Positions 42,941-50,752 of a stretch of DNA of 64,000 bases are shown here, one piece after another; the first letter of the stretch is position 1, and each line of letters begins with the position of its first letter. The notes under the pieces are model-generated. The model saw nothing but the letters and a program-made list of their open reading frames with translations, was not told where the DNA came from and made no database searches. The stretch comes from an uncultured Sanguibacteroides sp. Lineage in GTDB: Bacteria; Bacteroidota; Bacteroidia; Bacteroidales; Marinifilaceae. The stretch covers positions 1 to 64,000 of the forward strand of contig NZ_UQRQ01000011.1 in NCBI RefSeq assembly GCF_900543425.1, written 5' to 3'. The position numbers were made by a program, and so were the translations under genes.

Positions 42941-43014
42941 AGCCTCTTGTCGGATTCGAACCAACGACCCCGAGATTACAAATCACGTGCTCTGGCCAAC
43001 TGAGCTAAAGAGGC
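42941..43014 (-). tRNA. tRNA-Thr (anticodon TGT)
   Basis: A 74-nt cloverleaf: acceptor GCCTCTT/AAGAGGC with discriminator T, D stem GCTC/GAGC, anticodon loop TTTGTAA (anticodon TGT, reads ACA), and T arm GTTGG-TTCGAAT-CCGAC. The anticodon stem CGTGA/TCTCG carries a T-T mismatch at its middle pair. It precedes tRNA-Thr(GGT) by 44 bases, so the two probably share a transcript. Confidence 0.93.
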
Positions 43015-43027
43015 AAATTTCATAAAA

Positions 43028-43127
43028 ACGGGTAAGCTTACTATGTCGCACCGCTACAACCATCTACCCTTGCTGCCTTCCGACCCTGGGGGAGTTCGAC
43101 AGGAGCTGGTCGCATAGGACTTACCCG
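43028..43127 (-). ncRNA. ffs: Signal recognition particle RNA (4.5S type)
   Basis: A hairpin RNA of about 100 nt on the minus strand. GGGTAAG at the 5' end pairs with CTTACCC at the 3' end. The apical domain carries the conserved SRP core: CCAGGGTCGGAAGGCAGCA, with the GGAA-type loop and asymmetric AGCA side that bind Ffh. Five T follow the 3' arm as a terminator, and a perfect -7 box lies just upstream. It is the short bacterial form without an Alu domain. Confidence 0.93.
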
Positions 43128-43131
43128 GGCA

Positions 43132-43139
43132 CAAAAGTA
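43132..43139 (-). promoter_or_regulatory. -7 box of the SRP RNA gene
   Basis: TACTTTTG on the minus strand fits TAnnTTTG exactly and places the start site at the first bases of the SRP RNA. Confidence 0.6.
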
Positions 43140-43345
43140 CAAAATTCTTCTTTCGTACCAAACATTTTCTGAGATTTTTCTTACATAGTATTTAACCTTT
43201 AAGATAAGAATCTGAATATAAAAATCTTAATCTTAAAAAGAATCCGAATTGGACACAAAAAAACAGCTTAAACGTAACTTGTTCTGCCCGACTGAAGTAT
43301 AAAAGTAAAAACAAAAGTAAAGAATAAAAAATATCGATATAATAT

Positions 43346-44443
43346 ATGCAGAATAATATACATTCATCGGACTCAGATTTTCTTTCAGCATTAAATGTTT
43401 TACTTGCCGCAAATCTGGAATCGGAAAAAAACATTCAGTTGGCACTAAAGAAATTGGGTGAACACGAAAAAGCAGATCGGATACACATTATTGACATAAA
43501 ACACGATATGAGCTTTTCAATCTCTCACGAATGGTCGAGGGAGGGAGCAAGCTCTATCCAAAACAATATATCCCAAAATATCTTCTTACTCGATAAAAAG
43601 TTAGAAAAACAACTTGATGAACACAACTATATTTACATCAAAAACATAGAGGATATCACGGACTCGAGCATAAAAAATATCATGAAAGCAACCCAGGTTC
43701 GTTGCGCTCTTTTTCTCCCTCTCTTCATTTCCAGTCATCTTCTCTCTTTTTTAAGCCTTAGCAGAGTGGATTGTTCCGACGAATGGCAAGAGGAAGAGAT
43801 CCGCTTTCTAATTAAAGTGGCCAGTGTGTTTTCAGGTGCATTGGAAAAAGAACTTATCCTTTCCAAATTAGTGAAACACCACACGTTATATCAAGACTTT
43901 ATTGAGAATAAAATTGATTTTATTCTCCGTCTCGACCGGAAATTGCATATCAGTTACTCCAACAGAAGATTCTATTCTCTCTTCGGAGATACCCCGGAAA
44001 GAGTCCTCGGTTGTAAATTTACAGAACTCATCCCCGACATGATTTCCTACACTCAAGAAATAGAAAATCTTCAGGACAATCAGGAATTAATTTTGTCTGT
44101 AAACGCTCCCTTGAAAAAAGAGGATGAAATTATATGGATCAAATGGCATATTTACTCCATAAGGCTTGAAAAGAACTTAATCGAACTCCATATTGTCGGG
44201 CATGATATTTCCGATTATTACAAAGAAAGTGAAGAAATCGAATTATTCAAATCGGAATTACGAACTTTCAGTCAAAACATGTATCCGATCTGGCTTGCCA
44301 TAAAGGAAGGATTGTCTGATTGTAAACGATCTGATTGTAATGGTTCCATGGATAGCATATACGAAAAGGTTTTCACGTTCAACCATCGTTATGAAGAACT
44401 ATTATTAAAAATAGATCCCAAATTCACTACCCATGCACATTGA
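43346..44443 (+). CDS. GAF-PAS sensor protein
   Basis: A 365-residue cytoplasmic sensor without a signal peptide or membrane span. Residues about 10-170 fit a GAF domain (V-R-C-A-L-F-L-P-L-F-I, L-S-F-L-S-L-S-R, W-Q-E-E-E-I-R-F-L-I-K-V-A). Residues about 185-295 fit a PAS domain (I-D-F-I-L-R-L-D, S-Y-S-N-R-R-F-Y, V-L-G-C-K-F-T-E-L-I-P). The helical tail has no catalytic module. Its 3' end overlaps the histidine kinase gene by 11 bases, so the two proteins are made together and probably act as the sensor and kinase halves of one pathway. Ligand unknown. Confidence 0.75.
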   Translation: MQNNIHSSDSDFLSALNVLLAANLESEKNIQLALKKLGEHEKADRIHIIDIKHDMSFSISHEWSREGASSIQNNISQNIFLLDKKLEKQLDEHNYIYIKNIEDITDSSIKNIMKATQVRCALFLPLFISSHLLSFLSLSRVDCSDEWQEEEIRFLIKVASVFSGALEKELILSKLVKHHTLYQDFIENKIDFILRLDRKLHISYSNRRFYSLFGDTPERVLGCKFTELIPDMISYTQEIENLQDNQELILSVNAPLKKEDEIIWIKWHIYSIRLEKNLIELHIVGHDISDYYKESEEIELFKSELRTFSQNMYPIWLAIKEGLSDCKRSDCNGSMDSIYEKVFTFNHRYEELLLKIDPKFTTHAH

Positions 44444-45566
44444 TTATCACGAATACACCATACTTATCGCGGACGACTCTGCCTCAAACCTCGAAAAGAC
44501 AAAACATATTCTCGAGAAGGAGGCCTTTAATGTTATTACAACTCCCGTGGGCGAAGAAGTCATTCCCATAGTTAAAACAAAATCCCCGGATATCATCATA
44601 TTGGCCTTAACACGCATCAACGGGGAAGGGATGAAAATTACTCAAAAACTGAAATCTGACCCACAAACGAAATTAATTCCAATCATCTACCTGACTACAG
44701 GTAATAAACACGAAGAATTTGCAATGGTATCTCATTATGATGGTGTCGAATTCATTTCCAGGCCACTAAGCAAACAAGAATTGCTTATCAGACTAAATAA
44801 TCAATTATTGCTGCTGGAATCTTTACGGATTATTGAACGACAAAATGAAAAACTCCAAAATGTAGTTCGGGCAAAAGATAAACTTTATTCTGTCATTGCC
44901 CATGATTTACGGGCACCGATCGGAACGATCAAAATGATCTTAGAAGCAATTGATAATCAAAAAAGCAAAATCCCGGATGAAAATATACGCCATCTACTTC
45001 AAATGGTAATAGAAACTACGGATGAAGCTTTCTCTCTTCTGGAAAACCTTCTGCTATGGAGCAATAGCCAAAACGGGAGACTGGAAGCAAATCCGCAGGA
45101 ATTCAATTTAACAGCCACGATACGACAGGCTACCTCTCTATTTGATAACGTTGCCAAAGCAAAAGGAATCAAAATACATAATGAGGTAAAACAACACTTC
45201 GAGGCCTATGCCGATACGAATATGATAAATACGGCAATTCGTAACCTGCTCTCCAATGCCATAAAATTTACCTATCCCAACGGAGAGATACATGTTGACT
45301 GCCAAAAACATGATAACAAACTGATTATATCCGTAAAAGACAACGGACAGGGCATTAAGCGAGAGGATCAACGTAAACTACTGGATAAAGGAAGCTATAT
45401 TACTTCATTCGGAACCCAGAAAGAGAAAGGTAGCGGATTGGGTCTTCAACTCAGTCAGGAATTCGTAAAATTGAATCACGGTAAACTATGGTTTGAATCG
45501 ACGGAAGGAAAAGGGACGACCTTCTATTTTTCCGTCCCGACCAAACCGTTACGGTCAGGGGAGTAA
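44433..45566 (+). CDS. Pseudo-receiver histidine kinase (REC-HisKA-HATPase)
   Basis: A 377-residue soluble kinase. Residues 8-125 form a receiver fold, but the phospho-acceptor Asp is Ala58 (P-D-I-I-I-L-A-L) and the conserved Lys is Arg110 (F-I-S-R-P-L); only the acidic pair A-D-D near residues 13-15 is kept. A coiled linker follows. HisKA carries H157 in I-A-H-D-L-R-A-P, and the ATPase has N-L-L-S-N-A-I-K-F near 270, D-N-G-Q-G-I near 305 and G-S-G-L-G-L-Q-L near 340. The receiver probably binds or relays conformational signals, perhaps from the co-translated GAF-PAS protein. No response regulator is adjacent. Confidence 0.88.
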   Translation: MHIDYHEYTILIADDSASNLEKTKHILEKEAFNVITTPVGEEVIPIVKTKSPDIIILALTRINGEGMKITQKLKSDPQTKLIPIIYLTTGNKHEEFAMVSHYDGVEFISRPLSKQELLIRLNNQLLLLESLRIIERQNEKLQNVVRAKDKLYSVIAHDLRAPIGTIKMILEAIDNQKSKIPDENIRHLLQMVIETTDEAFSLLENLLLWSNSQNGRLEANPQEFNLTATIRQATSLFDNVAKAKGIKIHNEVKQHFEAYADTNMINTAIRNLLSNAIKFTYPNGEIHVDCQKHDNKLIISVKDNGQGIKREDQRKLLDKGSYITSFGTQKEKGSGLGLQLSQEFVKLNHGKLWFESTEGKGTTFYFSVPTKPLRSGE

Positions 45567-46172
45567 GATATCCTGCTTCTCTCCGGAACGTAAAGCCTCG
45601 TACATTTTCAAAGCTCCCCATGCATCCGTTGCAGCATAACGGATCTGTGCGGTCGTTAACACGGGAGCCTCCCAGTTCGATGTCCTTTGCCGTTTTGAAA
45701 TCTTCACGCCAAAGACGATAGACATCAATTTAGAAAACGACATCTCTTCAATACCAAAAGCTTTTACAAACAGTTGCAAATCCAAAAAAGAGGCCGGTGG
45801 AAAATCGGCAATTTTACGTAATGCACGGATATCGTCCCGAATCCCCACGCCGACTTTCATAACCTCTTCATTTACCAATAATTCCCGTAAAGGATAGGGT
45901 AAACCGCATTTATTCAACCGGAATAGATAAACTCGCTCCTCTGAGGCCAATTGCAATAGTCCCACGTGATGAACAACCCCTTTCTTAAAAGAAGGTTTTG
46001 TTTCCGTATCGAAACCAAGGACAGAATTATTTTTCAGATCGGCAACAGCAGCAGCCACCTGTTCCGGTCTATCCACCACAATAATTTCTCCTTTATATAA
46101 AAAAACGGGAAACTCTTCAACTTCATTAGGCTCTATCTTCTTCTTATATTCTTGCATGACAATTTTTCCCAT
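45555..46172 (-). CDS. 3'-5' exonuclease, RNase D/WRN-like (DEDDy)
   Basis: A 205-residue DEDD-family nuclease. ExoI is L-G-F-D-T-E-T near residue 52, ExoII is K-V-G-V-G-I-R-D-D near 106 and ExoIII is Y-A-A-T-D-A-W-G near 180, giving the four acidic residues and Tyr of the DEDDy class. It lacks HRDC domains, so it matches the short WRN-exonuclease-like proteins of Bacteroidota. It follows the DUF5063 gene by three bases and overlaps the convergent kinase gene by 12 bases. The substrate, DNA or RNA, is not decided by sequence. Confidence 0.88.
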   Translation of the reverse strand: MGKIVMQEYKKKIEPNEVEEFPVFLYKGEIIVVDRPEQVAAAVADLKNNSVLGFDTETKPSFKKGVVHHVGLLQLASEERVYLFRLNKCGLPYPLRELLVNEEVMKVGVGIRDDIRALRKIADFPPASFLDLQLFVKAFGIEEMSFSKLMSIVFGVKISKRQRTSNWEAPVLTTAQIRYAATDAWGALKMYEALRSGEKQDILLP

Positions 46173-46175
46173 GAA

Positions 46176-46715
46176 TCACTCAACCTCATTATCCATTATC
46201 CTAAATACGGCTACATGAACAGCCCTTAAAACGCTTGCACATGCTCGCCCCCAGTAAAGCTCAAAACTATTATTCAATTGCCATAAAGCCTCCTCGATCA
46301 CGTCTGTCATCCCATGCCTGTAGGCCGATATAAAATTTTTCAGGTCTTGATAAATATCACAAACTTTCTCCGCTATAGAATTAACGACCGGAGTCTCGCT
46401 ATATTGCATATTATCATCAAATACTTCCAGGTACTCATCATGTTCACCCATCAATTGATGAAGTGCAGCGTACAACGTATTATAATCTTCTTCCGTCACC
46501 GTATCCTCCAACAGACCTAACTCATCGCTCTCGCAACGAGGCAATAAACTACCCTTCAAATAAATCAAAGGAATAAATTTTTGTAACCTGGAAAGAAAGA
46601 GCTCCTGTCCTCCCTCCGCGGCTGCTTCAACAAAATCACAAAATTCTTTTGCCACGGCCACGAATTCGATTACTTCCTTACTATAACCGACATGTTGAAA
46701 ATCGTCCATATTCAT
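46176..46715 (-). CDS. DUF5063 family protein
   Basis: A 179-residue all-helical, acidic cytoplasmic protein of the DUF5063 type, which in Bacteroidota is often coded directly before the short 3'-5' exonuclease as here. Recognisable parts are F-V-A-V-A-K-E-F-C near residue 18, the L-L-P-R-C-E/x-D-E segment near 57 and the C-terminal W-x-x-Y-W-G-R-A-C-A-S-V-L-R-A-V-H. No catalytic motif is seen. A -7 box TAAATTTG at 46732-46739 serves the pair. Confidence 0.8.
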   Translation of the reverse strand: MNMDDFQHVGYSKEVIEFVAVAKEFCDFVEAAAEGGQELFLSRLQKFIPLIYLKGSLLPRCESDELGLLEDTVTEEDYNTLYAALHQLMGEHDEYLEVFDDNMQYSETPVVNSIAEKVCDIYQDLKNFISAYRHGMTDVIEEALWQLNNSFELYWGRACASVLRAVHVAVFRIMDNEVE

Positions 46716-46731
46716 TTTATTAAATTCACCA

Positions 46732-46739
46732 CAAATTTA
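46732..46739 (-). promoter_or_regulatory. -7 box of the DUF5063-exonuclease operon
   Basis: TAAATTTG on the minus strand is an exact TAnnTTTG match and would start transcription about ten bases before the DUF5063 start codon. No clear -33 element is seen. Confidence 0.5.
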
Positions 46740-46791
46740 CCAAATATATCAGACTATCGTGTATAGACCGATTCAAAAGTTTCAAAGAAAA

Positions 46792-46907
46792 GTGCGGTTC
46801 ACTTCATCACGAAGAAAACCGCACCGAGACTAGCAACAATCTACATTCACGTGTAATCCCAAGATTTTACGCCGGGGATCCTCTCCTACCCTAATGCTAG
46901 TAGTCTC
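46792..46907 (-). other. Structured intergenic element, possible small RNA
   Basis: On the minus strand a stem of GAGACT-AGCA with TGCTAGTCTC (46895-46907 with 46826-46835, three extra bases on one side) encloses about 60 bases. One base later comes an eight-bp hairpin (GTGCGGTT/AACCGCAC, 46792-46824) followed by TTTTCTTT, which looks like a terminator. The layout resembles the RNA gene at 40668. No consensus promoter is seen directly upstream and I cannot name a family. Confidence 0.35.
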
Positions 46908-47033
46908 TTTTTCAATTCCCATATCATATCTCCCCCACTAAATTGTACTATTGATACGCCTTCTATTTCATTTTCGTTGTTGATTTTCCGTTAAAAATCG
47001 ATAAGAATGGAGTTGTTAATAGAAAATTATTTC

Positions 47034-47041
47034 TATATTTG
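47034..47041 (+). promoter_or_regulatory. -7 box of tRNA-Ser
   Basis: TATATTTG matches the consensus exactly, 12 bases before the tRNA; a TTG lies 18 bases upstream of it. Confidence 0.55.
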
Positions 47042-47052
47042 CCCCCGCATCC

Positions 47053-47140
47053 GGAGAGATGCAGGAGTGGCTGAACTGGCACGCCTGGAAAGCGTGTATA
47101 CCCCTAAAGGGTATCCGGGGTTCGAATCCCCGTCTCTCCG
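47053..47140 (+). tRNA. tRNA-Ser (anticodon GGA)
   Basis: An 88-nt class II tRNA: acceptor GGAGAGA/TCTCTCC with discriminator G, anticodon stem CACGC/GCGTG with loop CTGGAAA (anticodon GGA, reads TCC/TCT), a long variable arm (ATACCCCTAAAGGGTAT) and T arm CGGGG-TTCGAAT-CCCCG. Its 3' end is repeated 142 bases downstream. Confidence 0.95.
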
Positions 47141-47246
47141 CTTAAGTAGCTAAAAATAAAAGAGAATTGGCAATAAACCGATTCTCTTTTTTTTACATTA
47201 AAGAGATTCGAACGAAGCGCAAGACGGGGGTCGTAACGAGTTCTCG
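47126..47246 (+). repeat. Direct repeat copy 1 (tRNA-Ser 3' end plus terminator)
   Basis: About 120 bases beginning inside the tRNA-Ser T arm (ATCCCCGTCTCTCCG), running through the tRNA terminator and ending at GTTCTCG. Copy 2 at 47268-47386 differs at only a handful of positions. The terminator hairpin within it is AAAAGAGAATTGG (47158-47170) with CCGATTCTCTTTT (47178-47190), then T. The pattern suits an attachment-site duplication or a tandem duplication at a tRNA. Confidence 0.8.
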
Positions 47247-47267
47247 AGGGAGTACAACTCCCGAGTC

Positions 47268-47386
47268 ATCCCCGTCTCTCCGCTTAAGTAGCTAAAAATA
47301 AAAGAGAATTGGTAATAAGCCGATTCTCTTTTTTACATTAAAGGGATTCGAACGAAGCGCAAGACGGGGGGCGTAACGGGTTCTCG
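47268..47386 (+). repeat. Direct repeat copy 2
   Basis: The second copy starts with the last 13 bases of tRNA-Ser and carries the same terminator hairpin (47301-47334). Between the copies, AGACGGGG at 47222-47229 and CCCCGTCT at 47270-47277 pair around an inner CTCGAGGGAG/CTCCCGAG hairpin that resembles a tRNA-Ser variable arm, so the spacer may itself be a scrambled tRNA fragment. Confidence 0.8.
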
Positions 47387-47423
47387 GATAGTGTTCCAAA
47401 AAGTGTGTAAATCCCAGTCTTGA

Positions 47424-47636
47424 TTACATTTGTAATGTAACTACAAAATACAGATTGGTGATTAAATCAGCCAGATGCCGCACGTTATCTCCGCATAGAG
47501 TCCAATCTTCTATTTCTTCGGACGTATAATCAGCCTTATGGCCAAAATATAAAGCAGCTTCGTACATCTCCTTTAGTTCGGGAATATCGTCAAGGGTTAC
47601 TTTTCGAAATTTATAATTTCTGTTTTCCATAATCAA
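47424..47636 (-). pseudogene. Truncated GNAT acetyltransferase
   Basis: A 70-residue frame with a normal GNAT N-terminus (F-R-K-V-T-L-D-D-I-P-E-L-K-E-M-Y near residues 9-24, then L-A-D-L-I-T-N-L-Y-F-V-V). It breaks off after the first central strand and lacks the acetyl-CoA-binding motif. The break lies about 40 bases from the end of direct repeat copy 2, so the loss probably came with the event that made the repeats. The frame ends inside a 14-base ATTACA-TT-TGTAAT palindrome that also occurs at 53264. Confidence 0.6.
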
Positions 47637-47781
47637 AATGTCTTTTTTCTATAAAAGTACAAAAAAACTTTACTCATCTCCGAATTAATACATTGATTTA
47701 TAAGATTCTGAATTAATTATACAAGTCGGAAACATATTGCTTATTTGTAGAACAAAACCATGAATTTGTAGAATAAATTCA

Positions 47782-47789
47782 TATATTTG
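47782..47789 (+). promoter_or_regulatory. -7 box of the hybrid kinase gene
   Basis: TATATTTG matches the consensus exactly. A start near 47795 supports the ATG at 47855 as start codon and rules out a GTG at 47801. Confidence 0.45.
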
Positions 47790-47854
47790 CGAAGTATAGA
47801 GTGTATTCTGTCAGGAGGCAAGCAAATGTTTTTATTAAATTATCCCTATTAAAT

Positions 47855-49990
47855 ATGAAATCTACTGATTCTGAACGAGAAGGAGTCGGCATGGAACTGG
47901 AGCAGTATCGTACCCGGCTTGAACAGATGGTCGAAGAAAAATCGAAAGACCTGATTGCCATTCAGGAAAATCTGGAGGCAACCAACCGGCGGCAGGCATT
48001 GTTTATCAAGGTACTGCAGATTCTGCAACTGGAACCGGACATACCTACGGCCATGAATATGGCGCTTGCTGAAATCGGCCGCTACACCGGTGTCGACCGT
48101 TTGGCTACGTGGGAAAACCACCTCGACGGAGTTACGTATGGCTGTACCTACGAATGGTGCAACGACGGCATCGAACCTGCCATAGATTACCTGCGGAGTA
48201 TGACAATTGAAGCAGGAAAGCCTTGGTTTGATATGCTCGAAAAGAATCATATTATTTGTACGTCCGACATTTATTCGCTTGACCCGTTTATTACACAGAT
48301 GCTTGAAATACAAGGAGTAAAAGCTATTGCTGTTTTCCCTTTATCACAGTTGGGAGTGCATTTCGGTTTCCTTTCGTTTAATTTTTGCTGGAATAAACAG
48401 TGGGATGAAAAGGATGTGGAATTAATGAGTCAGATATCGCAAATTGTATCTACCGCCACGAAACGTTGGCAGGTCGAAATATCCCTGCAGCAATCGCAGC
48501 GAACGATGCAAAAGGTATTGGACAACATCAATGCCAATATTTTTGTCTGTGATTATGATACGCATCAAGTACTTTTTGCAAACAAGCCTTTCAGGGAAGA
48601 AGCCGGACAGCTTCCCGAAAAAGCGGAATGTTGGAAGATGCTGAATGCAGGATTGGACGGAATATGCAAGCATTGTCCCAAGGCACAATTACTCGATGCC
48701 AACCGTAATCCCCTGGGAGTCCATTTCTGGGAAGACTACAATCCTGTTACCGAACGCTGGTATACTATCCAAAGTATGGCGATCAAGTGGCTTGACGGAC
48801 GATGGGCTATCATGGAATTGGCTACTGATATCACTACTCGCAAGCATGTGGAACTGGAGCTTATTCAGGCCAAGGAGAAGGCTGAAGAATCAGACAGACT
48901 CAAATCGGCATTCCTCGCTAACATGAGCCACGAAATACGCACACCTCTCAATGCTATCGTGGGCTTTTCGAGCTTGCTTGTCGAGACGGATGAGGAAGAG
49001 CAGCGTCGTTTGTATATGACTTTGGTAGAGGAGAATAACGAACTGCTACTCAATCTTATTTCCGACATTTTAGACATTTCCAAAATCGAATCCGGTGCGA
49101 TAGAACTTGTTACAACGCAAGTGGACGTGTCCCGGCTTTGTCGGGAATTGATCGCCACCTTCTCGCACAAGAAGCAGGATGGGGCGGTAGAACTACGTTT
49201 TGATGAAAATTCACCGGAAATAATGATTGTCGCTGATAAAAACCGAATCTTGCAGGTGCTTTCCAATTTTATAACCAATGCTTTGAAATTTACGACCAAA
49301 GGATCGATTACACTTTCCTATGATTTGGAAAATGATACTCAGGTACGTTTCCGTGTGACGGATACCGGCAAGGGCATTCCTGCAGAACAACAGCGGGAGA
49401 TTTTCAACCGTTTTGTGAAACTCGACTCATTTACACAAGGTACCGGCTTGGGATTATCTATCTGCCAGAGCCTGGTCGAACAGATGGGCGGAGAAATCGG
49501 AGTGGAATCCCGTGAAGGGGAAGGTTCATGTTTCTGGTTTACATATCCATATACACATGACAACGAGTCGATTGCGGAAGTTGTCGTGGAAGAGAAATCG
49601 AATTTGGCTCCAAAGATGAAGCCAAGGAATTACAAACCTCTGATTTTGGTTGCCGAGGATATCGACAGTAACTACTTACTGATTGAGGCATTACTCAAAA
49701 AAGAGTACCGTTTACTGCGAGCGTATAATGGAAACGAAGCTATAGAACTCTTCAATGCCCAAAATCCCGATCTCATACTTATGGACATGAAGATGCCGGA
49801 CTTGAATGGAATAGATGCAATCGCTATATTAAGAAAGAATGGTGCCCAGGTTCCCATAGTTGCACTTACGGCATTTGCTTACGCCAGCGACAAGTCGTTG
49901 GCTTTCAATGCGGGTTGTAATGATTTTCTGACCAAACCGGTTTCGCCTCCCGAACTGCGCAGGGTAGTTGCTAAATGGACATCGGAATAG
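47855..49990 (+). CDS. Hybrid histidine kinase (GAF-PAS-HisKA-HATPase-REC)
   Basis: A 711-residue soluble hybrid sensor kinase. A coiled coil (about 10-45) leads to a GAF domain (about 55-215), a PAS domain with a Cys-rich segment (about 225-345; C-W-K-M-L-N, I-C-K-H-C-P), HisKA with the phosphorylated His in M-S-H-E-I-R-T-P, the ATPase (N-F-I-T-N-A-L-K-F, D-T-G-K-G-I, G-T-G-L-G-L-S-I-C) and a complete C-terminal receiver (A-E-D-I-D, phospho-acceptor Asp in L-I-L-M-D-M-K-M-P, Lys in L-T-K-P). Leucine and arginine codons (more CTT, CTG, CGC) differ from neighbouring core genes, and the gene follows the tRNA-Ser repeats, so recent acquisition is likely. No cognate DNA-binding protein is adjacent. 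Confidence 0.9.
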   Translation: MKSTDSEREGVGMELEQYRTRLEQMVEEKSKDLIAIQENLEATNRRQALFIKVLQILQLEPDIPTAMNMALAEIGRYTGVDRLATWENHLDGVTYGCTYEWCNDGIEPAIDYLRSMTIEAGKPWFDMLEKNHIICTSDIYSLDPFITQMLEIQGVKAIAVFPLSQLGVHFGFLSFNFCWNKQWDEKDVELMSQISQIVSTATKRWQVEISLQQSQRTMQKVLDNINANIFVCDYDTHQVLFANKPFREEAGQLPEKAECWKMLNAGLDGICKHCPKAQLLDANRNPLGVHFWEDYNPVTERWYTIQSMAIKWLDGRWAIMELATDITTRKHVELELIQAKEKAEESDRLKSAFLANMSHEIRTPLNAIVGFSSLLVETDEEEQRRLYMTLVEENNELLLNLISDILDISKIESGAIELVTTQVDVSRLCRELIATFSHKKQDGAVELRFDENSPEIMIVADKNRILQVLSNFITNALKFTTKGSITLSYDLENDTQVRFRVTDTGKGIPAEQQREIFNRFVKLDSFTQGTGLGLSICQSLVEQMGGEIGVESREGEGSCFWFTYPYTHDNESIAEVVVEEKSNLAPKMKPRNYKPLILVAEDIDSNYLLIEALLKKEYRLLRAYNGNEAIELFNAQNPDLILMDMKMPDLNGIDAIAILRKNGAQVPIVALTAFAYASDKSLAFNAGCNDFLTKPVSPPELRRVVAKWTSE

Positions 49991-50230
49991 ACTTCAAGAA
50001 TCGGATGTATCAAACGACAGAGGTATAATTAAGTATGTTCAGAGTTTTTAAAACTGGACATACTTATTTTGATGACTGTAAACAGGCGGGCTAATGCTTC
50101 CTTTTTCGTCAGTTCGGGAGTAAGAGGAACCCTTTCGTTCAAAAAAGCGTAAGTATGTATCGCCCACGACTTTCATCCTCTATCAAAAAACAATCCCGGA
50201 ATCACATAGTCATTCAATCTGCAACTGTTA

Positions 50231-50752
50231 TTATCTAAGCAAAGTTCTTTTGGGAATGCTGAAATTTTTATCGGCGAAGAGTTCGGCCAAACCGGAAATT
50301 TGTTTTAATCGCAACAGCTCGTCTTTATCCATCCCGATATTTTTAAGAATCCACTCATCCGACATGCCGGCTTTTGCCAGTTCGGAAACAATTTCCGTCA
50401 TCAGCTCGATGCAATGCGTACCCCTTGCCCTATTATGCCGTATCGTGGAGGCCATCCGATTCGACAGGTCTTTCTCGATCACGACAATGGGCAACAACCC
50501 TTTTTCCCGCTCGTAGATACGTTTTGAATTTTTCAACACCTGATAACGATGATACCCGTCCACCAGTTCATATATATCTTTATCGGCAAGGTAATAACAC
50601 ACGCAGGGCATCGTATAACCATCCTCCCAGATAGAAAGCTCCAATAGCTTCATTTCAGGAGGTGCGACTATATTCGGATTGTAATTATTGGCACATACTT
50701 TCTCAACCGGTACGGCTATCACTTTATATACGGGACTGATGTAATCACTCAT
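50231..50752 (-). CDS. ibrB: IbrB-like ParB/sulfiredoxin-fold protein
   Basis: A 173-residue ParB-like N-terminal-domain protein of the IbrB type. I-A-V-P-V-E-K-V near residue 12 opens the fold, and the nucleotide-binding signature is E-L-V-D-G-Y-H-R-Y near 62-70, with R-H-N-R-A-R-G-T-H near 106 matching the second ParB box. A helical C-terminal part follows. It overlaps the IbrA-like gene by eight bases. In E. coli ibrA and ibrB are phage-borne genes needed for expression of Ig-binding proteins; a biochemical activity has not been fixed. ParB-type domains can bind CTP or ATP, so a regulatory or modification role with IbrA is plausible inference. Confidence 0.75.
   Translation of the reverse strand: MSDYISPVYKVIAVPVEKVCANNYNPNIVAPPEMKLLELSIWEDGYTMPCVCYYLADKDIYELVDGYHRYQVLKNSKRIYEREKGLLPIVVIEKDLSNRMASTIRHNRARGTHCIELMTEIVSELAKAGMSDEWILKNIGMDKDELLRLKQISGLAELFADKNFSIPKRTLLR

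Noticed and set aside
47126..47386. CRISPR-like direct repeats
   Set aside because: There are only two long copies that begin inside a tRNA gene and contain its terminator; no short repeat-spacer pattern or cas gene is present anywhere in the window.
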